In this document: one piece after another, positions 1 to 12,599 of the stretch | Layout of the letters: every line of letters begins with the position of its first letter | Numbering within the stretch: position 1 is the stretch's first letter | Translations under genes and position numbers: made by a program | Assembly: GCF_000189635.1 (NCBI RefSeq) | Contig: NW_002476570.1 | Coordinates: 434,001-498,000, forward strand | Length of the DNA: 64,000 nt | From: Tetrahymena thermophila SB210 | Lineage: Eukaryota > Ciliophora > Oligohymenophorea > Hymenostomatida > Tetrahymenidae | Direction: 5' to 3' | Notes under the pieces: model-generated | What the model saw: only the letters and a program-made list of their open reading frames with translations | The model's database searches: none | What the model was told of the DNA's origin: nothing

Positions 1-2949
1 TTTCCAAAAATATCAAAAGTTAATGAAAAAAAATTGGATTAGATATTTATTTTCTTACTTTTTTAATAAATAGATTATTTTTTAAAATATATTTACTTAC
101 TCAAATTAAATATTTTATAATTTAGTGAATTCTAAAGAGGAAATATAATCTTTAAAGTAATGTGAAAAAGCAATCACTGATTTTAATAAATAGAGGACTA
201 TTAAATAATCTAACTTTTAAATAGAATTCTGCTAGCCACTTAGTTCTTTGTAACATATTGAAACTACTACACTGCCTTCACCTTAAAAAGTTAATTAGAA
301 ACCTAGTTAGTTATAAGACGAATTAGAAATCACGGGAATTTTATCTTAAACTAATTTGGTTTCTCCTAAATTTTTATATCCATTACAATCTCCAAATGCT
401 TCTCAAATTTAGCTAGTTGATAAGTCGATCCAAGAAGATAGCTAAATAATGAATCAATTATAACCACTGAAATAACAAAATTAAGGTATAACGAACGAGA
501 GTGTTAGAATTAAATAATTCAAGAATCTATTTGAAGGTCTTAAACCAGGATAAAAAAGATTTTCAAACTTAGTCTAATAAGTTATTCAATATAAGGAGTA
601 GTTATTGCATTAAGACTCAATTCTCCGTCAAGAATCAACTAAGATAAATTCAATGACATTTGATCATATGCTCTCTTTAGGAAATTCAAACAATATTTTA
701 TCTCACCAGTCATAAGAAGATAACTCTAAACAGAGATAAGAGCAATAAAATTAGTTAGTTGAAGCATTAAAAGATAATGATTATCAAGCTACATCAATTC
801 CATAACTGTAAAGATAAGTAGATCATTTTGAAATGGAAGCTAGTGAAGCTTATAGCTCATTAAACCGTTCAAAAACACTTAAAAGTGGAAAGACTTAAAC
901 AAAAAGTAATGTTAAAGTCAAGTCAAATAAAATCAACTAAAATGAAAAATAGAGTAACTTTCAACTCTAAACATCTTACAAAGAAGGGGCAGAATCTTCC
1001 ATAAAAAGTGGTTAAAGTTATACTAATGAAGCAAAAAAAATATTTGCTCAAAAGATCCTATCGAAAAAAAAAAATGTTGGAATATAAGTATTATATTTAG
1101 CTGGTTTAGCCTCTCTCTGCATTATACTATCACTGACAGTTGCATCATATTTTAGTATTTATGATTTATTTTAGCAAGAAAAAGTAGATTTTAAAAATGT
1201 TGCTTGGCCTATGCAACTACGTTCTACATTATCTTTAGAAGTGTTCTATCTTTAATACGTACGCTTCTACTAACACTAAGTATTTCCTTAAATTAACAAC
1301 TAGTAATGGGATAACTTTATTGACTTAAATTAGAAAAGAATAGTCTACCTATAAGATGTGTATTATGAACAATATATAGATTTTCTGAGATCTGACAAAA
1401 CAAAATATCCTTATTTTAAAAATTTAACAGAGTTTTAATTTACTTACATTCTCAACAAAGATGATTTCAGCTATCCAAATATTACATACCCAGTATAAGG
1501 TTCTTTTTAATACTTCTTAAATATGCTCTACATATATTCTCGTAGATTTGCTTACAATCTTCCAAATACTTTTAATGAAGAAGGAATGATTAATGAAAAT
1601 TTTGGAAACTATGATGTTCCTCTTACCTAGCTGTAAACTGATATAGAGTAAAGGACTCTAACTATTTTAGATTAAATAGAGTAAGGAGTTCAAACTCTTA
1701 TGATTCTTGTGATGTGTATTTCATTTGTTCTAATTGCTATTGTTTTCCCAGTTTACTACTATGTTCAGACAAAAATAGAAGCTATTTTAAAGCTATTCTC
1801 TACTTTTACTACAGAAAATTTGCAGTAGATTATTTAAAGCTGCCAATTTTCTTTGTAGAGAATTTAATATATTAAAAGTAAAAATCCCACTATTTAAAAA
1901 TCTTAAATTGAAGCTAATATGGTGATAAGAGATGAAGGGCTTAAGAAATTAGAAATTCAAGGCTCTAAAAGAAAAAATATATCTGCAACTTCTTAAATTG
2001 TCAAAGTCCCTTATTTGTTAATTATTTCATCTCTTTTTGTATATGTGATAATTATAGTTTAGCCTATTGTGAATAATTCTCTCATTTAGTCACTAACTTA
2101 AGAGTCAAGAATCAACCTTGAACTTATGAGTAAATTAAATTAGTATTTCGTTTAATAATTTATTTTTTTATAATTTTTTAATCTAAAGAAACAATTTATG
2201 ACATGAAAGCTCATTTTGCCAGTGTTATGTATCTGCATTATGCTTATATCTTGGAAGTATTGTGCGATGAATGCGTTTTTTATGATAGAGGTTACTTCAA
2301 AGTTAGAATTCCTCTCTATCAAAATATAAATACATAAAAACTGAATGGATTATATTAGGTTGTGTAAAAAGAAGTAGTGACAAAAAGATACAATTAATAA
2401 TCTTATGATAACTTCTTTTTTAAAATGCTCTAAGGAAATATTTGTGAAGCAATGCAAGAATATCCAAAATACCTGACAGATCCATTGTTTAAGTTTGATT
2501 TCTCAACATGCTCAAACATTCGCTACTAATTATTAACTAAAGGTTTCTAAATAGCAACTAAGGATCTTTTAGAATAGTTTACACCACTTTCAGATATTCT
2601 TGAGTAACCTGACAGAAATAAAGCAAAATTAGACTTAATATAATGGTAATAGTAAATTAACATGATTGAATTAGATATATATACTGATTATCTAATTAAC
2701 ACTGTAACCGCTTTAAAAAATTTTATGATCGAGATGAGCGATGATTATCTTAGCTATGTGCAGAAAGTTCAGCTGTATCTTCTTATTTTCTATTGCTTTT
2801 CAATAATATTTCTATTTTGTTTTATTTGGTTGAGATTCTATGATTTTATTCATAAATCCTTATACTCTACCAAATAACTACTCAGTTTAATTGATGTTCT
2901 AATAGTCATACAAAATCCATATGTTATGAATTACATCAATGATCACTGA
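1..2949 (+). CDS. PAS/TmcB-like giant membrane protein, C-terminal part (gene 1, cut by window edge)
   Basis: Open without TGA from base 2 to 2129; then a 59-nt intron (2130-2188, GTAAAT...TAAAG) and a last exon to TGA at 2947-2949, about 960 residues in the window. By alignment with the neighbour at 5409-11110, the first 340 or so codons are the Q/N/S-rich linker. Two membrane modules follow: TM near 1076-1150, an outside-type loop, TM near 1700-1770; then TM near 2000-2065, a second loop, and a last TM near 2770-2835 before a short tail. The N-terminal membrane block and PAS domain must lie left of the window. Bases 1-125 are poorer in protein-like sequence and may be the tail of an intron ending at the TTTAG at 121-125. 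Role inferred: membrane receptor or sensor; ligand unknown. Confidence 0.7.
2130..2188 (+). other. Intron with position shared by genes 1, 2 and 3
   Basis: Reading frame shifts from frame 2 to frame 1 here. Removing GTAAAT...TAAAG joins codon ATG plus A to AAA-ACA, giving MKTIYD. The same phase-1 intron interrupts the same spot at 10297-10352 (56 nt) in gene 2, and a phase-1 intron at 17232-17308 (77 nt) sits at the matching place in gene 3. Confidence 0.8.
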
Positions 2950-5408
2950 GTAATTCATTCATTATATATAAAAAATCTATTTCATAAAAAAAATTTAAGT
3001 TAAAATAAAAATATAACTAATAAATAAATTAAATTTGATCATAAATATTGTAATTAAATTAAATAAATCATTTTCTGTTGTTTACATTTTTACTTTAATC
3101 GTTTACACTTTCAAATAATAATACTTGAAATTAAAAAATTTTTGGCTGCCTCAAAAAACATCTAACCATTAAATAAATGAGTAATTAAACATGAATGACC
3201 ACTTTTGAAAATAAAAAATTGATTTAATTGATTTATTTATTTATTTATTTATTTATTGTTAGTTACTCTTAAATTAAATTTTAGCAATTTCCTTCTATTA
3301 AGAATGTAAAATAACAAGCAATAAAAAATTGAAAAACAAAAAATTAATTATTTTTTAAGATAATTCAGATATATAAGGCTAGCTATTTTTATTCATCTTA
3401 CCTTTGAAATTAAAAATTATGAACTTAATTACCAACTTTATTACACTCATCATACACTTAATAAAACAAATAATCAAATTATATTTTGAATTTAATTTTT
3501 ATGTAAAAAAATTTATTTCTTTATCAGTTTCAGTCAAATTAAAAGAAAAGTGAAATTTATTCTTTTTGATTTATCGAATTTTTTCACTCTCTTCTACAAA
3601 AAATGAATTAATAATTTTTTGTATAGTCTACTTCTTTGCATCTTATAATCTAGATATATAAATCATTTTTCGTGTATTTCTTAGATGCTCTGCTATCTAA
3701 TTGAATTAAATATAATGTCATTTCTTATTTATCAACTTTACCCCCACCTCAAAACAAAAAGTAATTAATTTTAGGTGTTTTTAAAAATTTGTTTGCTGTT
3801 ATAAATTAAATGATGTTTTTATTAATGAGAAACGAAATTATATATTTTTGAAAATAACTAAAGTATTAATTAATATTAAAAATAATCAAAACTGATTAAG
3901 AAGTTTGGTTACAAATCTTTACATATGAGATTCCTTAATATTTTTTGATTAAAAATTTTTAAATCAAATATATTGAAAATACAAGGATCATCAAATATAG
4001 ACTTAAAAGCAATTTTTTTCATGGAATTATTATTGAGTATTATAAATAATAACTCTTTAAATCATCAATAGAATAAATTCTGAAACAAGAAAATAATTTT
4101 ATTACAAATCATATCTCTTAATATATTTAACCATATCAATAAATGATTTAGAAGATAAAAATATGAAAATGAGCTTGATAGGAAAGGTATTTTAAAAATT
4201 GAAAAGGTGGTATAATTTTTTATAGAAAAAAAATAATTAAAAATGTTAACATTAAGCAAATTTAAATCTAAAAAAGTAGATTTAAATTCCAACTCTAAAT
4301 CATTTTTTTAATACTAAAACCAAGAAAACCTTGTAAATTATTGTAAAAATTATTTTATAATAAAATATTTATTATTTATTATTTAGGTTTTAATAGTCGA
4401 TTATTAAAATCAATCAATAAAAGTGTATCATTTTTAATGTGTCTTTTTTTAATTTAGTTGTGGTTTAATAAGTCTTACTGTACAAAATTTTTTGAAAACT
4501 AAAATTAAATTAAAGCCTTATCAATTCTTATACATATATATCCTTGTTACTCTCAAAAATTTATTTATTGTTTTGAAAACAAAAAATGTCTTTGAAAACT
4601 ACTTTAACATGAAATTAATATATTTCTTTTTTAGCAATATTTAATCACATCAATAATATTTGACAAACTGGAAAAAAAAACTTTTTTATATTTTATTTGC
4701 TTAATCTTAATCCAATAATAAATCATACATTACAAATTTATATATCTATATTCTTATAATTTTATTAATTGATTTATTAGTAAAAATAGATTACATATTT
4801 TGAAAAATTAGATACCACAAATAGTTTTGATTTTTGATTAATATATACAAAATTTCTAATGCAAATTATAAATTTTTGTTCTTTTTTCTTAAACGCTAAA
4901 ATTTTAAATTTAAATAAATAAATGAATGAATTAATATAAACAATATTTGATTAGAGGTAAGGTACCTACCACTCATTTGCAAAAGATAATATCATTTAAA
5001 ATACATTTTTATAAAAAAATTTATCTATTTTGTATTACATCCATTAATTAATCAACATCTAATTTATGATTATACCATTTCTTATAGTTTAAAAAAGCTA
5101 AATATTTTCAAACAATAATTAACCTTTGTTATTTAAGAAGAAATTTGGGATAAAAATTACAATTTTGATGATTCATAAAAATCTTGTATTTAGTTTACAA
5201 AATTAGGCAACTTATTCATTATTATATTCAATTAAATGCAAAAACCTGTTTATTATTTTCATAAACATTTTTTAAAGAATAAATTAAAAAGTGACAAGTA
5301 TCTAGGATTAATTTAGGAAAATTAATCATAAAAAAATACATCTGACCAAATTTATTTTGAAAAAAATACACAAATACTTCTGTAAAAAATAAATTAATAC
5401 ATCGACAT
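2950..5408. other. Intergenic spacer, AT-rich
   Basis: About 2.4 kb with no convincing coding region on either strand; the open frames seen are short, AT-driven and lack coding-like composition. It holds a TTTA microsatellite (about 3227-3259) and an imperfect palindrome around a KpnI-type GGTACC core at 4954-4974. Confidence 0.6.
3227..3259. repeat. (TTTA)n microsatellite
   Basis: Seven or so uninterrupted TTTA units in the spacer between genes 1 and 2. Simple sequence of this kind is common in ciliate spacers; no function is implied. Confidence 0.85.
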
Positions 5409-8400
5409 ATGAGCTTGAAAAATATTTTTAGATTATCAGAATGGGCAAGTTTCACTATCAAATTACATAGAAGATCTAAAATTGAAGCATTTATCTTTCT
5501 AATCATTTAGTTTTTTTGGCTTGTAATCCCAATCACTATTGAATAAAAAAAGTATAATTCTTAGTTTTTTAATTCGAATGCGTATTATACCTTAGAAAAA
5601 TTCTTCTAAAGCCAAAACTAACAAATAGTATTATATATTACTCTTTCTATAAACACATTCTTGATTTTGTTTTCAATATCAGATTCAGCTTGTTATTCTA
5701 ATTTCAAATAATTATCTAAAATGTCATCTTACTACTTCAAAAAGATCTTTAGTGTTATTTTTTTGAGTCATGAATATGTTTTGCTCCTTCCAAGTATAAA
5801 CAGCAGCTTAGCTACTTTAGGCAACTACCCTTATTTTTTATCTTATTTGAATATCGTTTTTTGCTTTTTAATAGGTAATTATATTATTTAATTAATTAAA
5901 ATACGTTAAAGATTTTAACTTACAAAAGATAGATACATACTTTTATTTAATAATCAATAAAGTATAATGTTACTATTCAAAATTAGTTAATCAAATCTTT
6001 CTTTTAAACAAAGAGGAAAAAAGCTTTTTTTGTATTTAACCCAAATTATAGATACTTATAATAATTTTATTTAACTTTAATCACTTAGGAAGTTGTAGCT
6101 TGCTTATTGATTTTGATTATAGTCTGAGAAGAGGGAGCAAATTTAGAGATTTTCTTTAAAGAGGATTTTACCTGAAAATATAAATTGGAAAATCTGTACT
6201 ATATATTCTTTTTTTTGTTTTACTAAATATATAAAATCTGAAAGTAAATTCTTTGATAGGGTTAGTGATAGGTCTGTATCAATGCGTTGCATAAATAAAA
6301 ATGAAGATATTTAGGATTTAAGAAATTAGGATTGTTTCTTTTTTCTTGAGCTTATAGTTGATCATCATTTCACTAACGTCAATAATTTAGTATAATTAAA
6401 ATATTGACAACTTTTTAGTACTAATATTCTTAGTTTAATTACCCATCTCCTTTATGATTTCAAAGTATTTGGAATAAAAGAGCACAGATTTAGATTTTTA
6501 TATATTCCAACTCAAATCAATATACAAAGATTAAATTTTCCAAAGTGATTTAGTTTCTGATTAAATCTTATTCTTAATACAAAATATGTTAGATCAAATT
6601 AGTATTAACTACGTTTAATATTCTTCAAATCATTACTCGTTATTCTTAGAAGAGATTTCTAGCATTCATATTCTAAATTGTTAAAATTATCCTGATTGCT
6701 TTTGTTAACAAAATGTAAGTAAATTATTTCAATCAAATATTCAAAAAAGATATATAATATTCTACATTATTATAAATGAAAAATAAAGGAAACAAACAAT
6801 CAAATTAACTCTGGATTTTTTGATGAAAAAGGAAGAGAAATGCATCTTTGCAGCTTTATCAATCAAATCCTCAAATAAATTCAAAATAGATTTTAAATCG
6901 AAAAGTCTTCTGCTTAATTCAAAGAAAAATGTTCGCTTTGTTTTAAATTTATTTACATTCATTTTTTAGTTGAAGTTTGCAAAAGGTAAAATCTAGCTCT
7001 AATAGAGTTAAGCTTATGTAAAAATTATAAGTTATCTACTTGGTATGAAAAGGTTTACATTGAATACTTAAGTCTTTACATTTAAGATAATTTTTCACAA
7101 GAAACAAAATTGAGCAAAAGTTTATCAAAAGCAATAAATTATGAAGATAATTTAACAAAATCATTTAGTCTTTATCAGGAATGCTTACTGCAAAAATTAG
7201 AATTAGTTGCTTTAATTAATTAAAATTATATTGATATTAATGTTCTCAATTAACTTTGCTCTAAACTGTTAAACAAAAAGAATACATTGATTTAATTATT
7301 TTAAATGCTAAGCAAATCACATTTAAAAAGTTAGATTTATCTGAACATTGTGTAAGAATTTTATCAAAATTTCTCTCATTTTAGAAGCGAAAAGTATTTT
7401 TTAGAATCCTACTAAGAAAGGAAAGTATTTGAAAGAAAAGATGAAGTTTTGCATTCTTAAATAACTCAAAAATATTAATTTGAATAAAAATCTAGTGTAA
7501 TTTAAGTAGGTATTTAGCAAAAAAATTTTGGTAAAATTATTTATGCATAGAACTCTTTCTATGAGATTTTTGGATACCTACAATAAAATTGTAATCAAAT
7601 TGATTAAATAGTACCTAATCAATTACAAAGTGGTCATTAACAGATACTAAAATAATATTTAACTTCTTTTAATATTCCCAAATCTAATATAGTGGATTTT
7701 AGTTTATTACTAGGATAAAACAGCTAAGGATGGGCAGTACCTATAAAATTAAAATCCATAGTAACTCTTCCATCAGCTGGATCTGAGGTTTGCATTACTG
7801 CATTGATAAGTAAAATAAAAACTAAAAATTCTTATATAATGTGTGAAATGCCCTCTACAATGCTAATGATATGTGATAAAAGGCTTTTCAAAATTCTTTT
7901 TAGTCATATACTCAATCCTAATGATGTAAAAAAAATATATCTTAATAAATTGATGCCCTATTATGCACTTATTTCTAAAAATATTCAAATTCATTAAAAC
8001 TAATAAGAAGGAGTTCATAATATTTAAAAAACATTACTTTTCATACCAAAATCTATTTAAAATATGCAATTTTAAGAAATGACAAAATAACTTAATGATA
8101 ATAATTTTGAAGGTTATGTCAATCATTTATCTGAAGAAATCTATTTTGTTTATTCTGTAGAATTTACAATAAAATAACATAGGAATTAATTTTTTTCGCA
8201 TGACATCATCTAATTTTTATCCATTAATAAAATGTAAAATAATTAAAGCACGTCATTAGTAGTGAAATAATTTAAAGAATTTTTAATCAGCTTTATTGAT
8301 AAAGGGTTTATCTCTCGCTCACCAGAAAAACAATCTTAGTTAAATATTAATTCACTAGATATGAATGTAAAAAAGAAAAAGCAATAACAAATGTTACCAT

Positions 8401-11110
8401 AATTTTCTACTTTAGCTAGTTTTAGCTTTCCTTAAGATGAGTTTGAATCAAACAAAATTTTGGAATAATTTGAAAAAGATTAAGTAAATAGCCAGCGGTC
8501 ATTAGGATTCACTCAAAGATATAAATAAATTGTTAATTCAGAATAAAATTTAATTATAGAATAATTAAACAATAATAAAATAATTAGCAAACTAAATCTA
8601 GATTCTAGGTCTAAATTAAATTCAAGTTCTATTGAAAATATTGAGTTATTTTCAAATCCGAATTTTCAAGAAATTGACTTGTAAAAAATAGAATGTAATA
8701 AAAAAGACTCTATTTAAAAATTTGGTTCATAAATTTTAAGTTCTTAGAGATTGCTAGATAATCAAATCAGTATTTATTCTCCTATTTTCAGACCTACTGA
8801 TAGTGTTACACCACATTCTCCTAAAAAAAATCCATATTTATTAACACTGAATGTGATACATGAATTAGACTAATCACAAGCTGAAAATGGTAATAACAAC
8901 AATGTTTATTAGATTACTAATGGACTCAGTAAAAAAGACGAATCATTTCAATCAGATTAAGAGGATTCATATAATTAAATTGAGGAAAAAAATCAGTAAT
9001 AAAAAAATGAAAGTATCAAAATACTAAATAATCCAAATTTTGATAATTTACAAAATAATATCAAGCAGCATGCGAAGAAAATGGAATTTAAATAAGAATA
9101 ATTGCATTAAATTTAAAATTTAAGGTAACAAATAGAGTATTAATCATCTTAGTTAAGCAGTGATGATTCAAGTGATATAAAAAAATAGTTTTTTATAGAA
9201 AAAATAATGAAAGTAAAATTAAATAAGAGCTTAATACTTTTATAATTAATTGGAATTATGGGGATTATAACCCTATTAATTTTATAAATAGTCTCTTTTA
9301 TATAGCTCAAAAAGCAATTTTAGTTAGAAACTTAGCACTTTATTAATGTTTCCTGGCCCATGGAGATTAGAACTTGTGATTCACTTCAATTATACTATTT
9401 ATAATTTGTAAAATTTCAATCAAATAATATATTTTCAAGCCCTACAGACTATAATTGGATACAATTTTCATAGCTGAATAAAGAAAGAATTGTATATTAT
9501 AATGACCACTTTTATGAGTTAAATAAATAATTTATAAGGTATAACAAGGATGATTTTCCTTACTTTAAAAATCTAACAATGTTTCAAATTTAATATAATT
9601 TTGTAAAAGATTATTACACTTATAATCAAATAATTCCATATTCAAGAAAGAATTCAATATATTATTTCTAGTATTAATGGTTTTATGGTTTTAGAAGATT
9701 TAGCACTAACGAAATCCAAAGTATAAATGATGAAGCTATTATTAATGAGAATTTTATCTTCTATTTTAATCCAAATACAGACTTACAACTAAGCATTGAA
9801 AGTACCACTTTGGATGTCTTAAGTTAAATAGAAAATTCTATTAAAAATCTTATGATTATAGCTATTTTATTAACATTTGTTATTATTTCTGCTATTTTGC
9901 CTGTCTATTTTAACATATAAAATACCAACCAAGAAATTCTCAAACTTTTTTCAACATTTGAACCTAGAATCTTAACATAAATGGTTTTTAATTTAGAAAA
10001 ATCTATTTAATCAACTTTTTAGATGCAAAAATAAATGAAAAATTCTGATAAAATAGACATGTAAAAGCTATAAAAATAGCAAAAGACACAAATAATACTT
10101 GACTAACTGATGATTAAGATGCAAACAAATCCCAAAAACAAAGTGATTTCTTCAATGAATAACATTAAAAAAATATCTCCTTGGTTATTATTTACCTGTG
10201 TATTTGTATACATAAGCTTAATAATTTAGCCTATAGTTAATAACTTCATTATTTCTTCTTTGATTGAGTAGTAGGTTTTCAACTTGAAAGTTATGAGTAA
10301 GATTTAAAATATTTTTTTTTCAAGAAATTTAAATATGAATTTTTAAAAATAGAAACAATATACGATTTGAAGGCTCATTTTGGAAGTAACTTATATCTAA
10401 ATATGGGTAATATTCTTGAAAGAATGTGCCAAAATTGCGCTTTTTTTGAAAGAGATTATTTTAAAGTTCGAGTCCCAGTATTTTTCGATCTTAACCAATA
10501 AAAATTGTAGGGTCTATATGAGGTTGTCACTAATTAGAGTGGTTACAAAAAGTACAATTCAGATCTATACGATTAGTTTCTTTTTAAAATAATGAAAGGA
10601 AATTTATGTGAAGCATTAAGAGATTACCCTTAATATCTAGATATGAATTTTACTTTTGATTTTAACTAATGTAACTAATTGTAATAAGATATTCTAACAA
10701 AAGGTTTCATGATATCTTCAAAGTACCTACTTGAAATATTTCCACCCTTATTTTAGTTGACTTAAAATAATGATTTGCATTTAGTTCAATAAGAAATAAA
10801 ATAATGGGTATAGCAAGTTGATTTAATATAATTTGATGAATTTATCACATATATGATAAATACAGTCACTGCTTTAACAAATTTTATGATTGATATGAGT
10901 AATTAATATATTAAATTTGCAGAATCAGTAGAGTTATTCCTTTTAATATTTTAATGCATTTTTCTAACTATATTTATGTTTTTGGCTTGGAAAATATTAT
11001 ACAAGCGTCTGAAAAATTCTCTAATAGTAACAAGGCATGCATTGAGTCTGATTGATATAAATTATTTATACACGAATACATACATAGTAAATTACATTAA
11101 TAAATTATGA
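5409..11110 (+). CDS. PAS/TmcB-like giant membrane protein (gene 2), about 1785 aa
   Basis: Exons 5409-5874, 6089-6714, 6789-10296 and 10353-11110 join in frame (5358 nt) and end in TGA. The start is the only ATG after the last in-frame TGA. The order is: N-terminal hydrophobic segments (roughly residues 25-330); a cluster H349, C353, C359, C361 (H-x3-C-x5-C-x-C); helical TPR-like repeats; a PAS-like domain near residues 600-700 with NSFYEIFGY and GWAVPI; a long Q/N/S-rich linker; then TMs near 1183, 1384, 1497 and 1729 forming two TM-loop-TM modules. Neighbours on both sides are paralogues in the same orientation. The design fits a PAS-bearing membrane sensor resembling Dictyostelium TmcB/TmcC; ligand and output are unknown. 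The family name rests on remembered layout, not a search. Confidence 0.75.
5875..6088 (+). other. Intron 1 of gene 2 (214 nt), shared with gene 3
   Basis: GTAATT...CTTAG; removal joins a hydrophobic segment ending ...FCFLIG to SCSLLIDFDYSL. Gene 3 has its own intron (12874-12992, 119 nt) at exactly this place, joining ...ISILIG to YSCGVVDFNFSL. The two-way match supports both splice models. Confidence 0.8.
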
Positions 11111-12599
11111 GCCTTATTAATTACATATAAACAAATCAATTACTTTTATATTAAATGAGTGGTAAATGTATCATTTATATTACTGCAAAAGTTTTTATTT
11201 TTTTTTGTTTCTACTAAAAAGAGCGGATTTAACATTTTATTTGAAGAAAAATTATAAAATGAGTCATTTCTTTTAAATTACTTAAATACTTTTAAATATT
11301 TTTTTGTTATTTATGAAAACAAAGTAATTCAAATTAAAAAATATTTGAATTGTTTTTTTATGAATAAGTTTGTATGAAAATTAAACTTTGAAAAATTATT
11401 TTTAAAATGGCAAATAAAAATCATATTTTAATCATTCTCTTTAATGATAAAATTTTGATTTACCAAAAAATAAATAATTACTAAATTTAGATTGGTTAGT
11501 AACTTATTTATCTCCAAAAAAAGATCAAAAAAAAATTATTAAAAAAGAAAATCAGATGCAAAAAATTTTATTTAATTTTCTTGAAAAAAATTTTTATTTG
11601 TTATTATTTTTGATAAAAACATAAGCACTGTTCTTTCATCAAAAATTAATTTACATCAATAAGTGTAAGCCTTTCTATTATTAAAAAATATTACAAATTC
11701 TATTTGTAAGTTAATATCATCTTACTTTATATTTTTTATGAATGGAATAAAATTATATTTAAAATTGATATTTTGTATCAACCACAAAAAAATATTTTAA
11801 TTCTTTATCAATTTTTCTTAATTCCTTATAAATTTTACTATTTTAAATTGAAATATTGCTTTTTTATGCATAATAAAGAACTTGCAAAATTTTGATTTCA
11901 CAAAATTAATTATAATAAAATCAATCAATAATGCTGCCTGAATTATAAATCAACCATAAAAAATTTATTTTACATAATATGACTACCCACGCACTAATTT
12001 GTTTGATGAAATTAATTGTGTTTACTTAAGTATAAATATATATGTGCCTTCTTCTATAAATATAAATTTATAATAACATTTAAAATTAGGATATATTTAT
12101 AATAATATTTAAAGATTTTACTGAAAAGAATAATATAGAAAATTTATTTTATTTTAAATATCTGAAAAGAGATTTATTTTGGTTATTTTTTTTTAATAAT
12201 TTTTAAATTTTCTCTACTTAAAAGCATGCTTTTTTTTTAAGTTATTTTAATAGACAAAGTGTTATTTGAATTCTTACCAAACATTCATTTAATTAAAACC
12301 AACTATGATTGTTATTGTGAAAATTGTAATTCTTAAAATAATAATTATTGTAAATTTATTAAGCACATTTTAAAAAAATGAACAAAATTAAGGAATAAAA
12401 AAGCATATTAAATTAAATATATATCTATTTTTAAAAATAAATCTATGAAGATTTTCATTATACTAGAAGGAATAAGTTAGTTGGGATGTCACATATTATA
12501 GTTCACTTCATTTAGAACACTTTTATCCTCTATCAAACTTTATCGCAAAGACCTGTTATTCACAATCATAATGATATTATCTAATTTTAGATCTAAGAC
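11111..12599. other. Intergenic spacer, AT-rich
   Basis: No gene seen between 11111 and about 12440. The last 150 bases (12445-12599) are open in another frame and encode a segment like the N-terminus of gene 2 (IKLYRK against IKLHRR), so gene 3 may start here; see the finding on its 5' end. Confidence 0.55.

Noticed and set aside
5228..5506. Minus-strand 92-codon open frame
   Set aside because: It overlaps the start exon of gene 2 and adjacent AT-rich DNA, with no recognisable motif or paralogue.
6089..6127. Hydrophobic frame (EVVACLLILIIV) ending in TGA, mirrored at 12993-13031 in gene 3 (GIVVVLLILIFL then TGA): possible programmed frameshift
   Set aside because: The introns at 5875-6088 and 12874-12992 enter the other frame directly (SCSLLIDFDYSL and YSCGVVDFNFSL), which is conserved between the genes and explains everything without frameshifting.
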